NCBI GenBank assembly: GCA_030635835.1
Contig: DAOVYB010000075.1
Location: forward strand, 1-6,748
DNA from: Gammaproteobacteria bacterium
Lineage (GTDB): Bacteria; Pseudomonadota; Gammaproteobacteria; UBA6429
Direction of reading: 5' to 3'
DNA: 6,748 bases
Part shown: piece by piece, positions 1-5,850 of the stretch
How positions within the stretch are numbered: position 1 is the first letter of the stretch
How the letters are laid out: every line of letters starts with the position of its first letter
The notes under the pieces: generated by a model
The model's input: the letters and a program-made list of their open reading frames with translations, nothing else
What the model was told of the DNA's origin: nothing
Databases searched by the model: none
Translations under genes and position numbers: made by a program

Positions 1-1
1 C

Positions 2-904
2 CAGCTTAAAGAACAAGGTGCACTATCACGTATGAATGACGTGTTAGAAGAAATTCCACTAGTACGAAAAGAGTTAGGCAATCCTCCCCTGGTTACGCCC
101 ACTTCACAAATAGTCGGTACACAAGCGGTATTAAATGTTCTGAGTGGAGAACGTTATAAAACAATTACCAATGAAGTAAAACTCTACCTGCAAGGTCGCT
201 ATGGTAAAGCGCCGGGACAAATCAGCCCACAAGTCAGGCATATGGCCATTGGTAATGAGGATGTCATTGAATGTCGACCAGCTGATTTACTGAACGACGA
301 AATGGATAAGTTACGCAAAGAAATTGGAACACTCGCACATAATGAAGATGATGTTTTAACCTATGCCATGTTCCCTGATATAGGGCGGTCATTTTTAGAA
401 GAACGTGATGCAGGAAAACTCATTCCAGAAGCACTTGAACCGGCAAACATGGATAGCGATGGTCATCATGCTGCAACAGAATTTAATGTCACCATTCATG
501 GTGAAACTTATCATGTAGGGTTAACTGGTGCAGGCCATCGTACACACGATATGCGTCCTTATTATTTAAGTATTGACGGTGTACCTGAAGAAATCATGGT
601 AGAAACATTAAGTGAAATTGATCTTGATGAAGCTGAAGGACAACCGCGCAAAACATCTTCTGGTGGTAAACGTCCTCGTGCAACAGAACCAGGACATGTC
701 ACTACATCCATGCCCGGAGTAATTGTCGAAGTTTTGGTTAATGTAGGCGATAACATAAAAGCAGGTGATCCTGTATTAATAACTGAAGCGATGAAAATGG
801 AAACTGAAATTCAGGCTGCTGTATCAGGAGCTATTACAGCTATTCATGTGGTTAAAGGTGATAGTGTAACGCCAGATGAAACGTTAGTTGAAATCCAAAG
901 TTAG
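2..904 (+). CDS. oadA: Biotin-dependent carboxyltransferase, C-terminal half (oxaloacetate decarboxylase alpha / pyruvate carboxylase subunit B), 5' partial
   Basis: The frame is open from the left edge: the ten codons before the ATG at 32 read QLKEQGALSR, which continue the family sequence, so that ATG is internal and the true start lies outside. About 300 residues are visible of a family usually near 600. The first ~200 are the end of the carboxyltransferase region and the conserved PYC/OADA domain (PPLVTPTSQIVGTQAV, GRYGKAPG, DVLTYAMFP). A charged, Gly/Ser-containing linker follows, then a C-terminal biotinyl domain with EAMKMETE; the biotin-accepting lysine is codon 794-796. Family knowledge: the enzyme moves CO2 between oxaloacetate/pyruvate and biotin, either as the alpha subunit of the Na+-pumping decarboxylase or as PycB of two-subunit pyruvate carboxylase. 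No oadB or oadG lies in the visible downstream sequence, which mildly favours PycB; the upstream side is unseen. The carboxyltransferase metal site is outside the window. Confidence 0.93.
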   Translation, partial: QLKEQGALSRMNDVLEEIPLVRKELGNPPLVTPTSQIVGTQAVLNVLSGERYKTITNEVKLYLQGRYGKAPGQISPQVRHMAIGNEDVIECRPADLLNDEMDKLRKEIGTLAHNEDDVLTYAMFPDIGRSFLEERDAGKLIPEALEPANMDSDGHHAATEFNVTIHGETYHVGLTGAGHRTHDMRPYYLSIDGVPEEIMVETLSEIDLDEAEGQPRKTSSGGKRPRATEPGHVTTSMPGVIVEVLVNVGDNIKAGDPVLITEAMKMETEIQAAVSGAITAIHVVKGDSVTPDETLVEIQS

Positions 905-914
905 TTTCCTTCCT

Positions 915-1025
915 GTCATTGCGAGAAAGAGCTGAAAAGTATTTTTCAGCTCTGACGCGGCAATCTCATGGTTATACCTGTAGCTGCATGAGATTGCCGC
1001 GGTCACTTTGTTTCCTCGCAATGAC
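915..1025. repeat. Palindromic dispersed repeat, GTCATTGCGAG family, copy 1
   Basis: Nested inverted repeat 10 bp after the carboxyltransferase stop. The outer arms are GTCATTGCGAG (915-925) and its exact complement (1015-1025). The inner arms are a perfect 15-bp pair, CGCGGCAATCTCATG (956-970) and 987-1001, around a 16-nt loop. The left arm also holds its own 11-bp hairpin with a GTAT loop (928-938 with 943-953). Read in reverse, 988-1025 matches 5086-5123 at 35 of 38 positions, so the window carries a second copy in the opposite sense. From memory, repeats with GTCATTGCGAG...GGCAATCTC ends are scattered through intergenic DNA of many bacteria. No coding potential, transposase or target-site duplication is visible. 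It occupies the place where a terminator would be expected, but no T-run follows any of its stems. Confidence 0.85.
928..953. repeat. Perfect 11-bp hairpin inside the left arm of repeat copy 1
   Basis: AGAGCTGAAAA (928-938) pairs exactly with 943-953 around a 4-nt GTAT loop. It begins 23 bases after the carboxyltransferase stop codon. As RNA it would be a stable stem and could protect the 3' end of that mRNA, but the bases that follow are GACGCGG rather than a T-run, so I do not call it an intrinsic terminator. The other three arms of the two repeat copies have only 9-10 unpaired bases at this position. Confidence 0.7.
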
Positions 1026-1036
1026 TGCAATCTTCT

Positions 1037-1064
1037 TTGTGTCTTTATCGTAATTGTTTATAAT
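1037..1064 (+). promoter_or_regulatory. Candidate sigma-70 promoter for maf
   Basis: A perfect TATAAT (1059-1064) stands 30 bp before the preferred maf start. The best -35 match is TTGTGT (1037-1042) with a 16-bp spacer, which agrees only in the TTG. Transcription from here would give a leader of roughly 20-25 bases with no good Shine-Dalgarno. The promoter lies just outside repeat copy 1, so maf probably has its own transcription rather than depending on the upstream gene. Assigned on sequence match alone; in such AT-rich DNA chance matches to the -10 are common. Confidence 0.45.
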
Positions 1065-1093
1065 CTTATTTTTAAAATATAAATAATGTGACT

Positions 1094-1669
1094 ATGAAAC
1101 TTATACTCGCCTCAACCTCCCCTTTTCGAAAAGCCATTTTAGATAAGCTCGGTGTTGATTTTGATACCGCTTCACCTGAAACAGATGAAACTGCTTTAAA
1201 AAATGAAACACCTCAACAACTTGTTGAACGTTTATCAATTGCCAAAGCTAAAGCGATTGCAGACAAAGTCAGTGGTGCCCTGGTAATTGGTTCTGATCAG
1301 GTTTCAGTAATAAACGGTGAGATTATAGGTAAACCGCATACACATGAAAATGCAGTTAAACAATTACAAAACGCATCAGGCAAAACTGTGACATTTTATA
1401 GCGGGCTTTGTTTGTATAATTCAACAACACAAAAATACCAATCTGAGGTTGTTCCCTTTGATGTCGTGTTCCGTCAACTTAACCAACAACAAATTGAAAG
1501 CTACTTAAGAAAAGAAGAACCTTATAATTGCGCAGGTAGCTTTAAGTCTGAAGCACTGGGTATTGTTTTATTCGAAAAACTGATAGGTGAAGACCCTAAT
1601 ACACTGATGGGGTTACCTTTGATTCGTTTAGTGAAAATGTTAGAACAAGAAAATTTTTCAATTTTATAA
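1094..1669 (+). CDS. yceF: Maf-family nucleotide pyrophosphatase, YceF type (7-methyl-GTP pyrophosphatase)
   Basis: 191 residues from the ATG at 1094. An in-frame GTG at 1088 would add two residues, but family members begin MKLILASTSP, so the ATG is preferred; neither has a strong ribosome site. Family signatures in order: substrate-loop ASTSPFRK (6-13), IGSDQV (66-71) with the catalytic-base aspartate at 68, GKP (79-81), CAGSFKSE (146-153) and DPNTLMGLPL (167-176). The SFKSE and DPNTLMGLP versions are those of the YceF subgroup, not of the dTTP/UTP enzyme YhdE. Known role of the family: cytoplasmic hydrolysis of non-canonical nucleotides, m7GTP for YceF, to the monophosphate and PPi. In many gammaproteobacteria it sits beside sppA-HAD-rluC or yceD-rpmF; here it is alone, opposite in strand to sppA and separated from it by two chemotaxis genes. 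Confidence 0.93.
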   Translation: MKLILASTSPFRKAILDKLGVDFDTASPETDETALKNETPQQLVERLSIAKAKAIADKVSGALVIGSDQVSVINGEIIGKPHTHENAVKQLQNASGKTVTFYSGLCLYNSTTQKYQSEVVPFDVVFRQLNQQQIESYLRKEEPYNCAGSFKSEALGIVLFEKLIGEDPNTLMGLPLIRLVKMLEQENFSIL

Positions 1670-1873
1670 CAAAAACAACTAATCCTGTAACGCTATAGAA
1701 TTTATTAACTTTATTCCAAACCAAACTGTACTTTGGTTAGCTATTATCTGAAATATTTCATCTATTATTCACAACTAAACTATTGGTTTTATAAGCAATT
1801 AATTTGCATTTAAGACTAAATATTTCTCCACTTTGGTCGCTAATATATTCAGTAGCGACGTACAAAGTAAAAT
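1670..1873. other. AT-rich gap with two small hairpins and a repeated ACTTTGGT
   Basis: 204 bp between maf and the PAS gene with no coding sequence I can support. It holds a 7-bp perfect stem (1719-1725 with 1732-1738, loop CTGTAC) soon after maf, without a T-run, and a longer hairpin just before the next gene (1830-1868). ACTTTGGT occurs at both 1730 and 1830. I could not find a convincing sigma-70, sigma-28 (flagellar/chemotaxis) or sigma-54 promoter, although the PAS gene should start its own transcript here. Confidence 0.6.
1830..1868 (+). promoter_or_regulatory. Hairpin overlapping the translation start region of the PAS gene
   Basis: ACTTTG (1830-1835) plus GTCGCTA (1836-1842) pair with TAGCGAC (1853-1859) and CAAAGT (1863-1868): 13 base pairs, a 10-nt loop and a 3-nt bulge (GTA, 1860-1862). 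The right strand ends five bases before the ATG at 1874, so it covers the place where a Shine-Dalgarno would be; none is obvious. It could limit ribosome access or be the binding palindrome of a regulator. Function is inference. Confidence 0.45.
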
Positions 1874-2392
1874 ATGAAAAATACAATCACACCTACAGAT
1901 CATGAATTGGTCATGCCTGATGATGGCTTTATTTCCTCAAAAACCAATACAAAAGGCATTTTAACCTATGTTAATCCTTTGTTTATTAAATATTCGGGAT
2001 ATAAGGAGTCAGAATTATTAGGGCAACAGCACAATATTATTCGCCACTCGGATATGCCCCGCGTGATTTTCAAATTGCTGTGGGAAACAATAGGAAACAA
2101 CCGTGAATTCAATGGTTATATTAAAAATTTAACCAAAGATGGTAGTTATTATTGGGTTTTTGCTAATGTGGCTCCCAGCTTTTCCTCTGATAATGAATTA
2201 TTGGGTTATTACTCTGTTAGACGCAAACCTGATGCCGAAAAACTGAATTACATTAAAAACCTTTATGTTGATTTATTAGAGATTGAGCAACAATCATCTG
2301 CTAAAGAGGCGATTGATAACTCTCTCTATAAATTAAACACGGTATTGAATGGCAGAGAAAAAGGATATGATGAATTTATCCTTACTATTTAA
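1874..2392 (+). CDS. Stand-alone PAS-domain redox/energy-taxis sensor, Aer/CetB-like
   Basis: 172 residues, soluble, no membrane segment. Residues ~14-118 form one PAS domain of the Aer type: TYVN (31-34), the FAD-pocket block [13 protein letters not shown] (50-62), KN at 84-85 and [10 protein letters not shown] (92-101). Recalled E. coli Aer FAD residues N34, R57, H58, D60 and N85 all occur here at the same numbers; Aer's P59 is S and its W79 is F. The C-terminal ~50 residues are probably helical and end YDEFILTI; similar ends occur, as I recall, in short PAS proteins paired with receptors, so this is not a truncated Aer. The gene overlaps the downstream receptor gene, implying translational coupling. 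Inferred role: binds FAD in the cytoplasm, reads redox or respiratory state, and passes it to the receptor encoded next, as CetB does to CetA in Campylobacter jejuni. Ligand and partner are unproven. Confidence 0.85.
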   Translation: MKNTITPTDHELVMPDDGFISSKTNTKGILTYVNPLFIKYSGYKESELLGQQHNIIRHSDMPRVIFKLLWETIGNNREFNGYIKNLTKDGSYYWVFANVAPSFSSDNELLGYYSVRRKPDAEKLNYIKNLYVDLLEIEQQSSAKEAIDNSLYKLNTVLNGREKGYDEFILTI

Positions 2393-3860
2393 ATCCCGGG
2401 TTGTGATATTACGTCTTGCAGTAATCATGGCTGTACTTGGCTATGTATTGCTAACTTACGGCTTTGATTTATTATTTATTATTATTGCTTTGCTAGTTGC
2501 TTTCGTAACAATAAAAGATCAACTTAAATTATTACAGCACACATCCAGACATAAAGATGTCAACAAACTTGCTCAGAACCTGGCAAATGGCAAACTTGAC
2601 TACCGAATAACTCATTATAAAGGTGATGCTGTATCTCAGGAAACCATTGATAATTTAAATACGGCAATGGATCAAGTTGAAACGTTTGTTCGTGAGGTAA
2701 GAACCACTTCCAATACTGCACAACAACGTATTTTTTATCGGAATACCTTTACCAAAGGCATGAAAGGTATATTTAACACCACTTTAAATACTATAAACTT
2801 TTCACTTGAGGTAATGAAACAAAGACATGTGCAACAAAATATCAGTAATTTATTTTCAGAACTAAGTAGTTTAAAAACATCCCATTTACTGCAAAACCTT
2901 GAAATAAATCAAAATGATATTGCTATTGTAAATAATGAACTTACGACTGTTGAAGTAGCGACAAAAAATGCAGCGAATAGTGCCCAGGCAAGTAAACAAT
3001 CTGTAAACAAGGTTATTGAAAATACATCACAAATTGTTACCCGAATTTCTGATTTAAAAAGCTCATCCGTTAAACTTGATGAAAGTAGCAATGAAATATC
3101 CGATATTATTTCTTTTATTGCAGGTATTGCTGATCAAACTAACCTTCTTGCTTTAAATGCAGCCATAGAAGCGGCACGAGCAGGAGAATTTGGACGTGGC
3201 TTTGCTGTGGTTGCAGATGAAATTCGTTCATTAGCCGACAATACAAAAAACGCAACTGCAAAAATCACAAGCATTATTAGTAATGTTGTTGATGCCAGCA
3301 ATAATATTTTAGCAGAGTCTGCACGTATTGAAGAATACAGTAGTGTTTCACATCAGTTGGTAACTGAATTTGATCAAAACTTTAGTGAGTTCTCTGATGT
3401 TGCACAGCGCACATCGGAATCAATTGCGCATTCACGTATGATCAGTGCTTTAACACTAGCAAAAATTGATCATATCATATATATGCAACGTGCCTATCGG
3501 GCTATAGAGGTTGGGGCTGATTCAGAAGAAGCCCGTAGTGTTGCAGTAGAAGAAACGGAATCGAGTTTTGGACAATGGCTAACATCTGCTGACGGTGGCC
3601 AAATATACAGTCATTTACCCAGCTTTTCTCAAATAAACTCACCGAATAGTGCTATTCATTTATATGTAAATGTGATGACTAATATGCTTAAAGGTGACTG
3701 GAAAAATAGTGTTGAGTTACAAGAACAATTATTATTAGATATGCAGTGTGCGGAAACAGCCAGTGTTGATCTTCTTGATTTATTAAGCAAACTTGCTGAT
3801 GAGAAAAAACGTTTTGAAAGTACCGATGAAGACGCTGCTGGCGATATAGATTTATTTTAA
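2370..3860 (+). CDS. Methyl-accepting chemotaxis receptor without sensor domain, CetA-like, with degenerate CZB domain
   Basis: 496 residues from the ATG at 2370, where AAGGA ends 4 nt upstream; ATGs at 2367 and 2349 are also possible and keep the same frame. Order of parts: two membrane helices (~10-28 and ~33-49) joined by almost no loop, so no periplasmic ligand domain; HAMP-like helices (~50-108); a second HAMP-like stretch with FTKGMKGIF (~121-149); a coiled coil; and the conserved signalling tip for CheA/CheW (~248-290, including [20 protein letters not shown]). Residues ~364-482 match the CZB zinc-binding domain ([34 protein letters not shown]), but the expected Cys is S398 and one His is N426; H368 and H430 remain. 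It ends in an acidic tail, GDIDLF, with no NWETF-type CheR tether. Inferred role: inner-membrane receptor that takes its signal from the PAS protein encoded by the overlapping gene upstream. Confidence 0.9.
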   Translation: MNLSLLFKSRVVILRLAVIMAVLGYVLLTYGFDLLFIIIALLVAFVTIKDQLKLLQHTSRHKDVNKLAQNLANGKLDYRITHYKGDAVSQETIDNLNTAMDQVETFVREVRTTSNTAQQRIFYRNTFTKGMKGIFNTTLNTINFSLEVMKQRHVQQNISNLFSELSSLKTSHLLQNLEINQNDIAIVNNELTTVEVATKNAANSAQASKQSVNKVIENTSQIVTRISDLKSSSVKLDESSNEISDIISFIAGIADQTNLLALNAAIEAARAGEFGRGFAVVADEIRSLADNTKNATAKITSIISNVVDASNNILAESARIEEYSSVSHQLVTEFDQNFSEFSDVAQRTSESIAHSRMISALTLAKIDHIIYMQRAYRAIEVGADSEEARSVAVEETESSFGQWLTSADGGQIYSHLPSFSQINSPNSAIHLYVNVMTNMLKGDWKNSVELQEQLLLDMQCAETASVDLLDLLSKLADEKKRFESTDEDAAGDIDLF

Positions 3861-4060
3861 GTCAAAGTCAACAGATTCAACGCAAAGGTTCGCAAAGTTT
3901 TATATAATTAAAAATGCAAAATAATAAAATCAATATTCAATTTTAATCACCGCATTAGCTAAAGCCCAATCTACAAAACCTAAATCTCTTTTTTTGATTT
4001 TCCTTTGCGTTTCTTTGCGCCTTTGCGCCTTTGCGTTGGATCTTATCTTTTGACTTTGAT
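3861..4060. repeat. Imperfect inverted repeat with CGCAAAG/CTTTGCG units filling the convergent gap
   Basis: The gap runs from the receptor stop codon to the sppA stop codon, and the repeat nearly fills it. Left arm: TCAAAGTCAA (3862-3871), then ATTCAACGCAAAGG (3875-3888) and a second CGCAAAG (3891-3897). Right arm: four CTTTGCG units (3 at 8-bp and 10-bp spacing from 4003 to 4027, the last at 4029-4035), then TTGACTTTGA (4050-4059). The outer 10 bases pair exactly and the next 14 pair with one mismatch. The middle (~3900-4000) is AT-rich with no coding sequence. Repeats of the AACGCAAAGGCGCAAAG kind are, from memory, common intergenic elements in environmental bacteria. Both flanking genes end here and no separate hairpin-plus-T terminator is visible, so the element may serve to end transcription both ways; that is inference. 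Confidence 0.7.
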
Positions 4061-5005
4061 TTATTGTAAATTAAAACTACGTTCAAAAATACTGGCCATA
4101 GCAACCCCTAAGCGATCAGCAAAACGATCCAGGTAGTTAGGCCGTGGTGTGTAATCAATAATTGTTTCTGCTTCAATTATTTCTCGTGCAACAAAACTAC
4201 TACTCCCCAACCCATCAGTTAAACCAAGCGCAACACTTTCTTCGCCTGTCCAAATCAAACCTGTAAATAACTGTTCATCGTCTACGAGACGTTTGCCGCG
4301 TCCTTCTTTAACAGTATCAATAAATTGTTTATGTATTGTGCCCAGTAAGGTTTCTATGTGGGCTTTATCTGATGCTTTAACCTCAGAGAAAGGGTCAAGA
4401 AAACCTTTGCTTTTTCCTGCCGTATATAAACGGCGTTCAATACCTAAATTTTTCATAGCCTTGGTAAAACCAAAACTATTCATTAATACACCGATTGAAC
4501 CAACCATGCTTGCTTTATCTGCGTAAATTTCATCTGCAGCTACCGCAATATAATAACCACCGGATGCACACATATCAGAAATAACGGCATACAGTTTTTT
4601 ATCTTTGTGTTTTTTACGTAAGCGTTTAATTTCATCATAAACATAACCCGCCTGAACCGGACTGCCACCCGGGCTATTAATACGTAAAATAACTGCTTTT
4701 GCTTTTGGTTCTTTAAACGCCGCACGCAAACCTTGAATAATATTATCTGCACCGGCCTCTGCTCCCGCGGCTATAACACCCTGCACCTCAACTAGTGCTG
4801 TATGTTCGCTTGCTTTGCCTAATTTACGACTTCCATCCGGTGATGAAAATGCAGCAATCAAAATAACCAATATATAAACAAAGAAAAGGGCTTTGAAGAA
4901 TATACCCCATCTACGAGCCCGGCGTTGTTCGTCTACTGCAGCAAAAGCAAGTTTACTAATAACATCTGCTTGCCATTCTTCTTTGTTTTTTGTTTCATCG
5001 GTCAT
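4061..5005 (-). CDS. sppA: Signal peptide peptidase SppA, short (36 kDa) form, S49 serine protease
   Basis: 314 residues from the ATG whose first base is 5005. The frame is open upstream to an ATG at 5053, but an AAGGA lies 9 nt before 5005 and the encoded start, MTDETKNKEEW, resembles relatives, so the 16 extra residues are rejected. Layout: charged cytoplasmic N terminus ending RRARRWG, one membrane helix (~35-53), then a periplasmic S49 domain. The conserved NSPGG is at 110-114; the Ser of the Ser/Lys dyad is S148 in CASGGYYIA and the Lys is K200 in SKGFLDPF, very close to the recalled B. subtilis SppA positions 147 and 199. Family role: membrane-anchored protease that digests cleaved signal peptides. 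It is co-directional with the HAD gene and rluC, but a 181-bp gap holding a repeat separates it from the HAD gene, so it may be transcribed separately. Confidence 0.93.
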   Translation of the reverse strand: MTDETKNKEEWQADVISKLAFAAVDEQRRARRWGIFFKALFFVYILVILIAAFSSPDGSRKLGKASEHTALVEVQGVIAAGAEAGADNIIQGLRAAFKEPKAKAVILRINSPGGSPVQAGYVYDEIKRLRKKHKDKKLYAVISDMCASGGYYIAVAADEIYADKASMVGSIGVLMNSFGFTKAMKNLGIERRLYTAGKSKGFLDPFSEVKASDKAHIETLLGTIHKQFIDTVKEGRGKRLVDDEQLFTGLIWTGEESVALGLTDGLGSSSFVAREIIEAETIIDYTPRPNYLDRFADRLGVAMASIFERSFNLQ

Positions 5006-5011
5006 GATGAG

Positions 5012-5020
5012 TTTTCCTTT
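5012..5020 (-). promoter_or_regulatory. Ribosome binding site that fixes the sppA start
   Basis: On the minus strand this reads AAAGGAAAA, with the AAGGA core 9 nt before the ATG at 5005. No comparable site precedes the in-frame ATG at 5053, which supports the shorter 314-residue product. Confidence 0.75.
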
Positions 5021-5038
5021 GTATAAAATACTAATTAA

Positions 5039-5067
5039 GAGATACCAGTTCACAAATTAAGTATCAA
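5039..5067 (-). promoter_or_regulatory. Weak candidate promoter for sppA
   Basis: On the minus strand TTGATA (complement of 5062-5067, five of six to the -35 consensus) is followed after 17 bp by TATCTC (complement of 5039-5044, three of six to the -10). It lies between repeat copy 2 and the sppA ribosome site, where an independent promoter would be expected. The -10 is poor and the region is AT-rich. Confidence 0.25.
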
Positions 5068-5082
5068 CAAAACTAAATGAAC

Positions 5083-5175
5083 CCTGTCATTGCGAGAGAA
5101 CAAAGTGACTGCGGCAATCTCATAATAGGTAGCACATTATTCAGGAGATTGCTTCGCTGCGCTCGCAATGACAGG
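5083..5175. repeat. Palindromic dispersed repeat, GTCATTGCGAG family, copy 2
   Basis: The outer arms CCTGTCATTGCGAG (5083-5096) and 5162-5175 pair exactly over 14 bases. Inner arms GCAATCTC (5114-5121) and GAGATTGC (5145-5152) pair over 8. The left arm 5086-5123 matches the reverse complement of 988-1025 in copy 1 at 35 of 38 positions. The right arm read in reverse has a different variable segment (CGCAGCGAA) between GTCATTGCGAG and GCAATCTC. It lies 11 bp beyond the stop of the HAD gene and 77 bp before the sppA start, so a read-through transcript from rluC-HAD into sppA would carry it as a hairpin. No target duplication is seen. Confidence 0.85.
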
Positions 5176-5186
5176 TGTTAATTAAA

Positions 5187-5840
5187 CTAATTCAAAAGCC
5201 ATTGATGCAAGTCGTTAATACTATCTAAACAAGTTAATGGTTTGCAATCTAATAACCGCTGTTTTTCATGTACACCATAGGTTACAGCAACAGAATGCGC
5301 AGCGGCATTACTGGCCATTTGTAAATCATATTCGGTATCGCCAACCATAATCGCTTCATTTGCTTCGATGCCATAGTAATCAATAATATCCAACATCATT
5401 TGTGGATGTGGTTTTGAATGTGTCTCATCTGCGCAACGTGTAATGGGGAAAAACTCTCCCATACTGGTTTCTTTTAATACTTTATCTAAACCATTACGTC
5501 CCTTGCCTGTGGCAACGGCCAAAAAATAATCTTTTGCATATAACTCTTCAACCAGTTCACGCGCACCTGTAAATAATTCACAAGGAGCCGTTTGTGGATC
5601 AAAAAAATGTTTGCGATAACGATCAACTAAAGCCGTTAATTCTTCATCAGTAGCTTGAGGATATAAAGCAAATAAGGCTTCACGCAGACCTAGTCCAATA
5701 ATATTTTTTAATTCATCACTGGTCTTTGGCTCTAAACTCAATTCTGTTATTGCATTTTGTAAACAGTTAACAATATGAGCGGCGGAATCCATAAGCGTTC
5801 CATCCCAATCGAAAACGATTAATTTAGCTTCGTGGTTCAT
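5187..5840 (-). CDS. HAD-superfamily phosphatase, subfamily IA, phosphoglycolate-phosphatase-like
   Basis: 217 residues, a normal length for Gph-like enzymes. All four HAD motifs are present: DWDGT with nucleophile D11 and acid/base D13; T111 in AVATGKG; K143 in SKPHP; and GDTEYD with metal-binding D168 and D172. The segment between motif I and ~residue 95 is helical, as expected for a C1 cap. Family knowledge: Mg2+-dependent phosphomonoesterases of the cytoplasm, including 2-phosphoglycolate, pyrophosphate and sugar-phosphate phosphatases; the substrate cannot be read from sequence. It begins 10 bp after the rluC stop, so the two are almost certainly one operon. Its ribosome site is weak, suggesting coupled translation. 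A Gph-like HAD gene next to rluC and sppA is, as I recall, the arrangement in Pseudomonas (PA2973-PA2975), which supports orthology by position. Confidence 0.9.
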   Translation of the reverse strand: MNHEAKLIVFDWDGTLMDSAAHIVNCLQNAITELSLEPKTSDELKNIIGLGLREALFALYPQATDEELTALVDRYRKHFFDPQTAPCELFTGARELVEELYAKDYFLAVATGKGRNGLDKVLKETSMGEFFPITRCADETHSKPHPQMMLDIIDYYGIEANEAIMVGDTEYDLQMASNAAAHSVAVTYGVHEKQRLLDCKPLTCLDSINDLHQWLLN

Positions 5841-5850
5841 AATTCAGACT

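Noticed and set aside
1719..1738. Intrinsic terminator of maf
   Set aside because: Only a 7-bp AT-rich stem, followed by AGCTATTATC rather than a T-run.
2341..2400. A frameshift splitting one fused Aer-like receptor into two frames
   Set aside because: The PAS protein ends with what I recall as a family-typical C terminus (YDEFILTI), and the receptor has its own ATGs with AAGGA just before 2370. Both frames look intact and functional, so a true two-gene overlap is the better reading.
4003..4035. CRISPR-like array of CTTTGCG units
   Set aside because: Units are 7 bp with 1-3 bp between them and no spacers; it is one arm of an inverted repeat.
4293..4526. Plus-strand open frame inside sppA
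   Set aside because: It is antisense to a strongly conserved SppA coding region, has no recognisable domain, and is explained by the codon pattern of the opposite strand. The same applies to 562-756, 2909-3091, 4540-4752 and 6512-6700.
5006..5053. Sixteen extra N-terminal residues on SppA
   Set aside because: The ATG at 5053 has no ribosome site, while a good one precedes 5005; the extra residues do not resemble the family N terminus and would cover the ribosome site.
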